Below, piece after piece: positions 37,258 through 45,688 of a stretch of 64,000 nucleotides of DNA. The position numbers and the translations under genes are program-made. The notes below the pieces were generated by a model. It did not search any database, was not told where the DNA came from, and was given only the letters and a program-made list of their open reading frames with translations. Numbering within the stretch: the first letter of the stretch is position 1; every line of letters begins with the position of its first letter. The stretch spans positions 4,682,001 to 4,746,000 of the forward strand of contig NZ_CP014263.1 in NCBI RefSeq assembly GCF_001988955.1. The letters run 5' to 3'. Source of the DNA: Spirosoma montaniterrae. Its GTDB lineage: Bacteria; Bacteroidota; Bacteroidia; Cytophagales; Spirosomataceae.

Positions 37258-38142
37258 ATGAATTATATCGAACTGCAACTATTAATTTCGCCCGATTTTA
37301 CCGATATACTCACTGCCGAACTCGCCGAACTGGGGTTTGAGTCGTTTGTTGAAACCGATCAGGGCTTGAATGCTTATATTGTTGAGCCAGATTTCCGGGA
37401 AGACGCCATACAGGAACTTGTTGCGAAATACGCCAGCCAAACCGCAATAGCCTACGCAGTCAGTTCGTTAGAAAAACGAAACTGGAACGCCGAGTGGGAG
37501 AGTGGATATGAACCGATTGAAGTGGCGTCCCAAGTCCGGGTCCGGGCGTCCTTCCACGAGAAGGATGCCCGGTTTCGTTACGACATTGTCATCAATCCGA
37601 AAATGTCGTTCGGAACCGGCCACCACGAAACTACGGCCATGATGCTCGAACACCAGCTTAGCCTGGATTTCAGCAGAAAAACAGTGTTGGACGTAGGCAG
37701 CGGAACGGGTATTCTGGCCGTTTTGGCGGCTAAAATGGGCGCACAGGCCGTGGTAGCCTTCGACATTGAGGAGTGGGCCGTTGAAAACGCCCGCGAAAAC
37801 GCCGACCTGAACCAATGCCCGCAAATCAGGGTCTTTCAGGGTACCATTGCCGACGTAGACCCGGCAAGCCGCTACGACGTGGTGCTGGCTAACATCAATC
37901 GAAACGTATTACTGGCCGAAATTCCGACCTACACGCACCTGCTCAACGAAGGCGGTTATTTGCTCGTCAGCGGTTTCTACGAAGCCGATGCCGTTGATAT
38001 TGAGCAAAAAGCCGCCGAGTCAGGGTTAACACCGGTTCAGGGAATGACAATTCGGGGATGGACGTCGTTACTATATCAAAAGCCGGACAGCAGTTGGCTG
38101 ACAGTTATGACGACCAACTTATTTACAGCAAATGCGCAATGA
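37258..38142 (+). CDS. prmA: Ribosomal protein L11 methyltransferase
   Basis: A 294-residue SAM-dependent enzyme that trimethylates L11 at several lysines. Seen: N-terminal substrate domain (MNYIELQLLISPDFTDILTAEL), WNAEWESGYEPIE, INPKMSFGTGHHETT, SAM motif DVGSGTGILAVLAAKMGA, AFDIEEWAVENARENA and LANINRNVLL. The C-terminus overlaps the ATG of the following giant gene by four bases (ATGA), so the two genes share a transcript. Confidence 0.96.
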   Translation: MNYIELQLLISPDFTDILTAELAELGFESFVETDQGLNAYIVEPDFREDAIQELVAKYASQTAIAYAVSSLEKRNWNAEWESGYEPIEVASQVRVRASFHEKDARFRYDIVINPKMSFGTGHHETTAMMLEHQLSLDFSRKTVLDVGSGTGILAVLAAKMGAQAVVAFDIEEWAVENARENADLNQCPQIRVFQGTIADVDPASRYDVVLANINRNVLLAEIPTYTHLLNEGGYLLVSGFYEADAVDIEQKAAESGLTPVQGMTIRGWTSLLYQKPDSSWLTVMTTNLFTANAQ

Positions 38143-41100
38143 AACGAAGTATAGTTTGTCTTTTTGGGATAGCCTTGCTAACCGTTACGTCGTTGACTGC
38201 CTTCGGGCAGGCAGTGCGGCTGTCGGATAAGCCCGACCAGTTTATGGCCGACGTCCAGAAGCTGATGGCAACGGGTGGGCCGGGTGCAGCCCGCACGGGG
38301 GCCGAGTTGCAGGCCGTTTGGTCGGAAAATCGGCTGACGCCCCAGCAGCAGGAACGCGTGATGACGCTGAGCCGTAAAATGAACCAGAAACGGCTCGCTC
38401 CGGCCACGTTCTTCGCGTCGTTCTATGGCTCTGTTGTCGCAGCCGCCAATGCCCAGCCTGCCGCCGACATTGACGGGCTGCTGACCGTTGCCGAGAAGCT
38501 ATTCGAGACCGCCGACGCCCGCACCTTTGGGCAAAGTCTGCAAACGACGCGGCTGTTTCTGGAAAAACGACTGTTATATACCAGTAATTACAACAAGCTA
38601 TACGTTCATGGCGGCTCGTTCCGCTTCCGTTTCATAGGCAACGACGCGCCCGTGTCAACTTCGCAAGCCGCCGAGAAAACCCCAGCCCAACAAACTGCCG
38701 ATTCATTGGCTGCGGCCAAAGCGGCTGCCGAGCGGTCGCGCTTCGACGGCTGGGACGAGCCTCAGCCGGGCGATTCAGCACAGCCTCGTTCGTTGGGCGT
38801 GCAGTTTGTGCCGCAACGCCGAGCGTTGCCGACAGTGTCGGGAGCCGTGATTACGCTTACCGACGTGTCGCTGGCGATGGTTGCCAACAAAGATTCGGCG
38901 GTATTGGCAAATACATCGGGTGATCTGCTGTTGAAAGAAGGCGTTTTTGTGGGCAAAGGGGGTAAGTTCACCTGGGAGTCGGTAGAGCGGCCCGATATTT
39001 TCGTGACGTTCAGCGAGTACGCGCTGCCCATCATCAGCCCGCGTTTGCAGGCCGACGACGTGACGCTGACTGCCGAGGGATTGACCGCCAAACCCGTGAA
39101 GGGCGTTTTTGAGTATGTGCTCCGCAAACGGGCTGGCCCAACTAATTACCCGCGCTTTATGTCGTGGCAAAACGACGCAAAAATTCCGGGTCTGGGTGCT
39201 GATGTAGACTATCGGGGTGGGCTGGCTTTGGCCGGTACGCAGTTGGTGGGCGCTTCGGCCAGTGGGCAACCGGCAGTGATCGTTGTCAAACACAACGGCA
39301 AACCGGCGTTTAAGGCCAGTAGCCGCCGGTTCGATTTTAAAGACTCTACCATCACGGCGCAGTCGGCGGCTTTCGTAGGCTATATCGACGCCGATTCGAT
39401 TACACACCCCGCCGTTCAGTTTAAATTTGATAAAACCCAGCGCGTGGCCTGGCTCAATCGGCCCGACCGCACCGAGTTTGCCCGTGTGCCGCTGGCCGAT
39501 TCGTACCATAAATTCTACATTCTGCCCGAAGTGACGCGCTGGGACCTGCCCCGCCGGAAGGTTGATTTCTATCAGGTAGGAGCTAAACGTGAAGTACCGG
39601 TTCGGTTCGAGTCGTTCGATTATTTTCTGCCGCAGCGGTATTCTGACATTTCCGTCGATTACGGGTTTCATCCGCTACAAATCGTTGCGAATTTCGTTTC
39701 AACCAAAAAGCAGCAGACGTTTACCGACGACGAGATTACGCAGTCGGTGAAGCAGGTAAGTCCGGTGGCTCTGCGGGGCGCTTTGAATCGAATGGTGCTG
39801 GAAGGCTACATCGACCGCGATGCTGCCGGGCTGATGCGCCTGAGCCGCAAAGGGGTGCTGTATGTGCTGGCGAATGTGCAGAAAAAAGACTACGACAACT
39901 TCCAGGTGCAATCGACCTTTGCCTCGAACGACAGCACCAAAAACGCGACCATCAATTTAGATGATAAACTGCTGACCATTCGGGGCGTTAGCGGCTTCAC
40001 CATCTCCGATTCGCTCAAAGTCTTCGGCTTCCCATCCGACAAAACCCTGCGTATTGGCAAAGGCCGGGCTTTTTCGCTGAACGGCCAACTAAAAGCGGGA
40101 AATCTGCGCTATGCCGGGCAGAACCTGCAATTCGACTACGACAAGTTTTCGATGAACCTCAACAAAATCGATTCCATTACCTTCTCGTCGCAGAAATTAG
40201 CGGCTCAGGGCAAGGAAGGCGAAGTTGGGGGCGACATCAAGTACGAGAATCCCGGAACGGTCTTTCTGGCCGGTGCCGACAATAAGTCGGGGCAGATGAA
40301 GGGCAAAAAGACCACGCAGCGGCTCGTGATGCCACAAGGCATGACCGTCTATTTCGACCAACCCGTTCGTGGTGATCTGATTTATAATAAGAAGGTCTAT
40401 TTCAAAATCCCGGCTATCGACAACGACAGCATCGGGCAGGGCGACATTTCGTTTCTGGGTACGTTCTACTCCGACGGTATTTTCCCGCCTTTCAAAGCCG
40501 AGCTAAAAACCATGCCCGACAACACGCTGGGCTTCGTGCATAAAGCACCGGCTACAGGATACCCGGTCTATAGCAGCAAACCCGGCGGGCCAACCGTGAA
40601 ACTGACCACCGAGCTTACGATGGACAAAAACGGGTTGCGGGCCGAGGGCGTACTGAACCACCTGACCACCACACTCAACACCGGCGGTATGCTGTTCATG
40701 ACCGATTCGCTGCTGGCGTCGGGCGCGAACGGTGAGGTGAAAGAAGGGTTAGTCGGGAAAACCTACTTCCCGCAGGTGAAGCTGAATAACTACAGCCTGA
40801 AATGGTGGCCCAAAGCCGACAGTATGGTGATTACGACGCAGAAAAACAACTTCGTATTCTATAACGCCACCACCAATCTGGAAGGCGAAGTTGTGCTGCG
40901 GTCAACGGGTTTGTTTGGCAGCGGCACCCTGCGCCGGAAAGACTCGGAAGCCATCTCGAAACGCATAAAGTTCAACAAAGACGGTTTTCTGGCAAACGAC
41001 GCGCAGTTCAAAATTTTGTCTGACAAGGAGAACGCCCGCCCAATTCTGCTCGGCAATGGCGTTGATGTAGATTTTAACCAGACAAAGGGACTCGTTGGGC

Positions 41101-43238
41101 TGGCGATTAATAACACGTCAGAATTAGTTGGCGACTCGGTTGCGGCCAGTCTGGAGTTTCCGTCGGCAGCTTACAAAACCAACATCAACCGGGCGCAATG
41201 GAATGTGAACGCCCGCACCATTGCCATGAAGGGCGATGTGAAAACGTCGACGTTTACAGCCACCAGCGAAGAGCAGGAGGGACTGACATTCAATGGTTCG
41301 GCGGCTTTGTACGATGTCGAGAAAATGATGCTGAACATCAGCGGGGTACCTTACGTGACGGCTGCCGATGCTCGTATTTTTCCTGACAAAGGGATCGTTA
41401 CTGTCCGGCGCAACGGCGAAATGATGGCCCTCAAAAATGCCCGATTGGAGTTAGATACGGTTAGTTTGTTCCACAAACTGAAAAACGGCAACATTCAGGT
41501 CTTGTCGCGCACTCGTTTTGCAGGCGACGCTACCTACCTGTACCCGACCATGAAAGGCGACACGGCGGCTATTAAAATGGGCAGCTTTGAGTTGAAAGAA
41601 GCCCCCGCAGTGGCGGCCAATTCCCCCTCTCCTGAAAAGCAGGAAAAGGGGGGAGGGGATGAGGTGAGAAAGCCCACTCGCAAAACCAATCGCACTCCGA
41701 AAAATACAAATGCCGGGAAAACATACTTTACCGTAGCCCGTGCTGAGGTGGAAGAAACGGATAATCTGCAATTGGCCCCGCGCATTTTGTACAAAGGACT
41801 GATTACGATGGAAGCTCCGCGTCAGGATTTGGCTCTCGACGGGGCCATTAAACCGGCCTTGAAAAAACGCCGTGACCTGGAAGGAAACTGGATTCCGTTC
41901 AAAGAAAAAATTGGCGAACGGCTTGAAATAAAAGTCGATAAAACCCTGAAAAACGAAGGCGGGCAGCAACTTGTGGCCGGTATCCATTTCCGGCTCGGCG
42001 GTGGCAGCAATTCAGCGAGCGGGCTGTATCCTACGTTCCTGTCGGCCAAAGAAGACTCCCGCGACGATGACCTGTTTACGGCAACGGGCGTGATGCGCTA
42101 CGACGAAAAAGACAAACTGTACCGCATTACCTCATCGACCGCTACCGAATCTATCGCCGAACTCGACAGCGCGAGCGATGATGTTGAAAACGCCTTCACG
42201 TTCAACGATCCGCGCGGGCTGATGACGTACAAGGGCAAACTGAATCTGCTGAACGCCAGACCAAACGAGTACCTGCTGGCGGCTGGTTCGGCCCGAATCA
42301 ACATCGACAGTGCGCTGTATCGCTTCAATACGTTGCTGGCCTTCACGTTCCCGATGCCGGAACCCATCACGACGGCCATTGCCAGCAAACTGATTACGGC
42401 CAATCAGGAAGAACGCAACGACGAAGCCGCCGACGACGACCTTAATCGACTGTCAGACAAGCTCTTGCCGCTGATTGGGCAGCAAGCCGTTGATGCCTAC
42501 CGGACAAAGGCACAGAACGCACACGTACCGCTCAGTCAGGCATCACCCAAACTGAATGCCGCTCTCGTGCTGGCAAATGCCAACCTGCGCTGGTCCGATA
42601 AGTTCAACGCCTTCTACAGTGTCGGGCGGCTGGGTGTGTCGAACATCATGACCGCCGACATCAACGCACAGATGGACGGGTTTATCGAAATTCGCAAAAT
42701 GCCTAACGGCGACGAAGCGAGTATTTATCTCGAAGCTTCGGAAGATGAGTGGGTGTTTTACGATTACAAACCGGGCAACGGACCGGGTTCAGTGGGGCAG
42801 TTAGCTATTGTAACATCGAGTCAGGACATCAACGACCGGCTGCTGGCAGGGTCGAAGAACAGCGGGAAAGCGGCTTTAGAACTGGTTTCGGCCACGACCG
42901 ACGAGAAAGAATTATTTGTAGACCGCTATCTGGATCAGTACAAAACCAGACCGAAAGCCGCGCCGAAGCCCAAAACGCAGCCTAAAGCACCAACGCCCGC
43001 AGCCCAGCCCACGGTCGCTGCGTCGTCGGACCCGTTCGACGAAACGGTTGAACCTGCCGAGCCAAAAGCGGCTGAACCGGCCCCGAAAGCCGCCAAAGGC
43101 GCGAAGACGAAGCCGCAGAAGGCCAAACCCGGCCAACTACCCGCTGCTGCCGACAAGCCGGCCCCGAAAGTGGCGAAAGAGGAGCCGAAGCCGAAAGAGA
43201 AGAAAAAAGACAAAGAAGACGAACGTGAAGGGTTTTAG
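38139..43238 (+). CDS. Giant secreted protein of unknown function (1,699 aa)
   Basis: Starts at the ATG at 38139, overlapping the prmA stop, with a signal peptide (MKRSIVCLFGIALLTVTSLTAFGQ region). The mature protein is almost all beta-rich: repeated short strands such as LLLKEGVFVGKGGKFTWESV, YFKIPAIDNDSIGQGDISF and TFNGSAALYDVEKMMLNISG, recalling a very long layered beta structure. A short winged-helix-like part lies near residues 500-590. A Lys/Pro/Ala-rich tail of about 110 residues ends in DEREGF. A palindrome-like insertion lies at about residues 1161-1177. Large proteins of this form occur in Cytophagales without known role; envelope location is inferred. Confidence 0.85.
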   Translation: MKRSIVCLFGIALLTVTSLTAFGQAVRLSDKPDQFMADVQKLMATGGPGAARTGAELQAVWSENRLTPQQQERVMTLSRKMNQKRLAPATFFASFYGSVVAAANAQPAADIDGLLTVAEKLFETADARTFGQSLQTTRLFLEKRLLYTSNYNKLYVHGGSFRFRFIGNDAPVSTSQAAEKTPAQQTADSLAAAKAAAERSRFDGWDEPQPGDSAQPRSLGVQFVPQRRALPTVSGAVITLTDVSLAMVANKDSAVLANTSGDLLLKEGVFVGKGGKFTWESVERPDIFVTFSEYALPIISPRLQADDVTLTAEGLTAKPVKGVFEYVLRKRAGPTNYPRFMSWQNDAKIPGLGADVDYRGGLALAGTQLVGASASGQPAVIVVKHNGKPAFKASSRRFDFKDSTITAQSAAFVGYIDADSITHPAVQFKFDKTQRVAWLNRPDRTEFARVPLADSYHKFYILPEVTRWDLPRRKVDFYQVGAKREVPVRFESFDYFLPQRYSDISVDYGFHPLQIVANFVSTKKQQTFTDDEITQSVKQVSPVALRGALNRMVLEGYIDRDAAGLMRLSRKGVLYVLANVQKKDYDNFQVQSTFASNDSTKNATINLDDKLLTIRGVSGFTISDSLKVFGFPSDKTLRIGKGRAFSLNGQLKAGNLRYAGQNLQFDYDKFSMNLNKIDSITFSSQKLAAQGKEGEVGGDIKYENPGTVFLAGADNKSGQMKGKKTTQRLVMPQGMTVYFDQPVRGDLIYNKKVYFKIPAIDNDSIGQGDISFLGTFYSDGIFPPFKAELKTMPDNTLGFVHKAPATGYPVYSSKPGGPTVKLTTELTMDKNGLRAEGVLNHLTTTLNTGGMLFMTDSLLASGANGEVKEGLVGKTYFPQVKLNNYSLKWWPKADSMVITTQKNNFVFYNATTNLEGEVVLRSTGLFGSGTLRRKDSEAISKRIKFNKDGFLANDAQFKILSDKENARPILLGNGVDVDFNQTKGLVGLAINNTSELVGDSVAASLEFPSAAYKTNINRAQWNVNARTIAMKGDVKTSTFTATSEEQEGLTFNGSAALYDVEKMMLNISGVPYVTAADARIFPDKGIVTVRRNGEMMALKNARLELDTVSLFHKLKNGNIQVLSRTRFAGDATYLYPTMKGDTAAIKMGSFELKEAPAVAANSPSPEKQEKGGGDEVRKPTRKTNRTPKNTNAGKTYFTVARAEVEETDNLQLAPRILYKGLITMEAPRQDLALDGAIKPALKKRRDLEGNWIPFKEKIGERLEIKVDKTLKNEGGQQLVAGIHFRLGGGSNSASGLYPTFLSAKEDSRDDDLFTATGVMRYDEKDKLYRITSSTATESIAELDSASDDVENAFTFNDPRGLMTYKGKLNLLNARPNEYLLAAGSARINIDSALYRFNTLLAFTFPMPEPITTAIASKLITANQEERNDEAADDDLNRLSDKLLPLIGQQAVDAYRTKAQNAHVPLSQASPKLNAALVLANANLRWSDKFNAFYSVGRLGVSNIMTADINAQMDGFIEIRKMPNGDEASIYLEASEDEWVFYDYKPGNGPGSVGQLAIVTSSQDINDRLLAGSKNSGKAALELVSATTDEKELFVDRYLDQYKTRPKAAPKPKTQPKAPTPAAQPTVAASSDPFDETVEPAEPKAAEPAPKAAKGAKTKPQKAKPGQLPAAADKPAPKVAKEEPKPKEKKKDKEDEREGF
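41622..41668. repeat. Palindrome-like insertion inside a reading frame
   Basis: The G/C-tract run TCCCCCTCTCCTG, a short AAAAG loop, then CAGGAAAAGGGGGGA pairs imperfectly, followed by GGGGATGAGGTGAG. It encodes a low-complexity linker (SPSPEKQEKGGGDEVRKP) between two beta-rich parts of the giant protein. It looks like an intergenic hairpin element sitting in frame. Confidence 0.55.
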
Positions 43239-43241
43239 TAG

Positions 43242-43285
43242 CTTTGTGGTTCCGGGCGGGACGCGTCTCGCCCGGAATCACAAAG
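43242..43285. repeat. Near-perfect 44-bp palindrome
   Basis: Arms 43242-43263 and 43264-43285 are inverses with two mismatches and no loop. It lies between the giant gene stop (43238) and the ATG of the CPBP gene (43290), so it could weaken or modulate read-through between them. Confidence 0.8.
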
Positions 43286-43289
43286 TCTT

Positions 43290-44219
43290 ATGAAAGCCCT
43301 CTGGCGCGACCTCCGCACCCACCTGCAAACCGATTTCCAGCCCGACCTCTACGGAGCTGTTGCCGTTTGGCTCGTATTGTTGCTGACAGTCAACTATTAC
43401 CTCGATCTGGAAGATTCGTATATCGACTCGTTTCAGGGACAACCCATCTGGCCGGTGTTCTATTTCGGCCTGTATGCCACCTGCTACTACGTCAGTGTCT
43501 GGCTCTGGACGCACTTTTGCCACCGGCCCGACATTTGGCGAAACCGGGAATTCTGGACACGAAGCCTGACGGCCCTCATCAGCTATTCCATTTATTCGGG
43601 GTTCTACGCGCATAGCGAACTAAGCCGACAACTCTGGGATGGGCAGGCGTTTGTATTTCTATACTATTGCCTGCACAACCTGCAATCGCTGTTGACGATT
43701 GTGCTGCCGCTGTACCTCTTTTACCGATTTGCTGACCCGCAGCCGAGCCAATTTTACGGCATGGCACCCAAACGTAAAGGGTTGGTTTTGTACCTCACGC
43801 TGCTGGCCCTGATGGTGCCGCTGATTACGTGGGCGTCGTTTCAGCCCGATTTTCTGGCAAGCTACCCCACCTACCACGATACCAGTGCGAACGAGTTTTT
43901 TGGCGTGCCTGAGTGGGTTACGACCCTGATTTATGAACTATGCTACGGCTGGGACTTCGTGCCAACCGAACTGCTGTTTCGGGGCTTTTTAGTCATTGGC
44001 ATGAGTCGCGTGCTGGGCAGCGGAGCCATATTGCCCATGATTGTCTGGTACTGCGCCATTCACTTTGGCCGACCTGTAGGCGAAGCCGTATCGTCTATTT
44101 TCGGTGGCTATCTGTTGGGCGTACTGGCTCTAAGTACGCGCAGCATCTGGGGTGGTCTGCTCATCCACATCGGCATCGCCTGGGGCATGGAGATAGCAGC
44201 TTTTTTGCAAAAGTATTAG
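43290..44219 (+). CDS. CPBP-family intramembrane protease homologue
   Basis: A 309-residue membrane protein of about eight helices in the CAAX protease and bacteriocin-processing (CPBP/ABI) family. Seen: TELLFRG (residues 226-232) at the place of the EExxxR motif, AIHFGRPVGEA (His258), and GGLLIHIGIAWGME (His293). The first Glu of EExxxR is Thr226, so only Glu227 and Arg231 remain; proteolysis is therefore uncertain. Its stop overlaps that of the convergent DUF5615 gene by four bases. Confidence 0.85.
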   Translation: MKALWRDLRTHLQTDFQPDLYGAVAVWLVLLLTVNYYLDLEDSYIDSFQGQPIWPVFYFGLYATCYYVSVWLWTHFCHRPDIWRNREFWTRSLTALISYSIYSGFYAHSELSRQLWDGQAFVFLYYCLHNLQSLLTIVLPLYLFYRFADPQPSQFYGMAPKRKGLVLYLTLLALMVPLITWASFQPDFLASYPTYHDTSANEFFGVPEWVTTLIYELCYGWDFVPTELLFRGFLVIGMSRVLGSGAILPMIVWYCAIHFGRPVGEAVSSIFGGYLLGVLALSTRSIWGGLLIHIGIAWGMEIAAFLQKY

Positions 44220-44590
44220 TGATTACGCGGAATGGCTCGTTGTCGAATAATATTGGGTTCTATTACAGTTATAAACCCCCTGAATTCCCACCCTTCATCA
44301 TCTAAACGGAGTAGCAAACGACCTGGAAAATCGGGTAAATAGTCGTCTAATCGAAAATAAATTACGCCAATTGGTCGGTAGCCGTCTTTAAAAATCAGTG
44401 TACCATGATCACCATCGAAGGTTAGTAATAGCCTTTTTTCATCAATTGCTGCCTGCATGACGGCTGTATCTGGCAAGCCACCCTGGTCAATCCCAATATG
44501 ACGGACATCCCAGCCTGCATCGGTTAACGCCCGGAAAGCGGGAATAGGGAAATTTTCATCAGCGAGCCAACGTAGGGTTGCTGGATTCAT
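44216..44590 (-). CDS. DUF5615 PIN-like toxin
   Basis: A 124-residue protein of the DUF5615 family, PIN-like predicted RNases. Seen: RWLADENFPIPAFRALTDAGWDVRHIG (with Asp11 and Glu12 as acidic residues) and LLLTFDGDHGTL, the second acidic cluster, as in Mut7-C-like nucleases. It overlaps the preceding DUF433 gene by four bases, the usual toxin-antitoxin arrangement. Activity is inferred from family and pairing. Confidence 0.88.
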   Translation of the reverse strand: MNPATLRWLADENFPIPAFRALTDAGWDVRHIGIDQGGLPDTAVMQAAIDEKRLLLTFDGDHGTLIFKDGYRPIGVIYFRLDDYLPDFPGRLLLRLDDEGWEFRGFITVIEPNIIRQRAIPRNH

Positions 44591-44832
44591 GAAGCCTGAC
44601 GCAATGAATCATGAATTTTAAACACATCATCCCGAATAGTTTCGAGCATAAATGCATATACGGCTGGCAAAGCTTCTTTGGATAAGGTAGGATAGCTTTC
44701 CAAGAGCATAGCTTCTGTCCAGCCGTTAGCAAGACGTTCTAAAATAAGTTCTACTGATAGGCGAGTGCCCTTAATAATTGGTTTCCCTGCCAAAATCGCC
44801 GGGTCTGTATGGATATAGTTGCGCCAATTCAT
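44587..44832 (-). CDS. DUF433 antitoxin
   Basis: An 81-residue protein of the DUF433 family, with a winged helix-turn-helix that binds DNA. Seen: IHTDPAILAGKPIIKGTRLSVELILERLANG, the family signature, and SYPTLSKEALPAVYAF for the second helix pair. Stop overlaps the DUF5615 start, so the two are co-translated. Expected to neutralise the toxin and repress its own promoter. Confidence 0.9.
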   Translation of the reverse strand: MNWRNYIHTDPAILAGKPIIKGTRLSVELILERLANGWTEAMLLESYPTLSKEALPAVYAFMLETIRDDVFKIHDSLRQAS

Positions 44833-44854
44833 GAGCCTGATGATTTAAAGTAAT

Positions 44855-45568
44855 CTACTCCACTGGAGCCTCCACAATAGTAACGATTTTCCACATGCCG
44901 CGAATGTCGTGCAGGGGTACTGTCACGTTGCCGCCGTTAGGGTTGTCGGAGTGTAAGGTTAGATATTTTCTGGTAATCAGTTCGTTGTCGCGGATGCGCT
45001 TGACCACGAAATAATCGCGGTACATCACGGCATACACTCCGCCCGATTGATACTCCCAATCGCTTTCGCTGACCGGCACGGCCAGCACTTTAGCCCCGTG
45101 TGCCAACTGCGGACTCATGCTGTTGCCCGAAATTTCAAGCACAACAGCCTGTTTGTGACCTTTCGCCACAGGTTTGCGTACCCGGAACAATTCGGCATCG
45201 GCCATGCTGCTGCGGTCGGCATAACTTTCTACGAAGGTGGCATAAAAACGGACAGGCACAAACGGCACCTCAACGGTGTCTTCGTCGGCGTTCAGAGCTA
45301 CGGCATTGGTTTCTGGCGAGTTCAGCACGGGTTCGATACCCCGAATCAAATAGTCGGCACTGATTTGCGGGTAGCAGGCCAGCAAACTCATGATGGTGTC
45401 ATACGATGGTTTGGCCCGACCATTCAGAATATTATAAAACTTAGAGGGGTTCTCGCCTAACTCTTTGGCAATCTGGTAGATAGTAATGCCGAGTGCATCG
45501 AACACTTGCTTTAAACGGTCCTGTATGTTCGTTGATGTAGCCACCTTAGTTGAACATTTTTTACCCAT
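44855..45568 (-). CDS. XRE/LexA-like repressor with S24 domain
   Basis: A 237-residue protein with an N-terminal helix-turn-helix (ITIYQIAKELGENPSKFYNILNGRAKPSYDTI, about 28-59) and a C-terminal S24 peptidase-like domain: EISGNSMSPQ (Ser150), YFVVKRI (Lys190) form the Ser/Lys dyad. No Ala-Gly or Cys-Gly cleavage pair is evident in the linker. Divergent from a Y-family DNA polymerase 120 bases away, which suggests that it controls that gene after DNA damage. Alternatively a phage-type repressor. Confidence 0.9.
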   Translation of the reverse strand: MGKKCSTKVATSTNIQDRLKQVFDALGITIYQIAKELGENPSKFYNILNGRAKPSYDTIMSLLACYPQISADYLIRGIEPVLNSPETNAVALNADEDTVEVPFVPVRFYATFVESYADRSSMADAELFRVRKPVAKGHKQAVVLEISGNSMSPQLAHGAKVLAVPVSESDWEYQSGGVYAVMYRDYFVVKRIRDNELITRKYLTLHSDNPNGGNVTVPLHDIRGMWKIVTIVEAPVE

Positions 45569-45593
45569 TGTAGTATGGATATATTGTGATTAT

Positions 45594-45623
45594 AATACAA
45601 GTAAAATATATTGCGCTTGTATT
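45594..45623. promoter_or_regulatory. Candidate operator between S24 repressor and Y-family polymerase
   Basis: AATACAAG (45594-45601) and CTTGTATT (45616-45623) form an exact inverted pair with a 14-base spacer, so the half-sites are two helical turns apart. It lies 26 bases upstream of the repressor ATG and 66 bases before the polymerase start, well placed for a shared operator. Confidence 0.45.
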
Positions 45624-45688
45624 AGAACAAACTTACGACTAATACAGACGAAAGACTACCCAAAAAGACACTATCTAATAGAAATTTA

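Noticed and set aside
38775..39671. 298-residue minus-strand open frame inside the giant gene
   Set aside because: Shadow frame with no recognisable domain; the plus-strand frame is continuous over 5.1 kb with a signal peptide.
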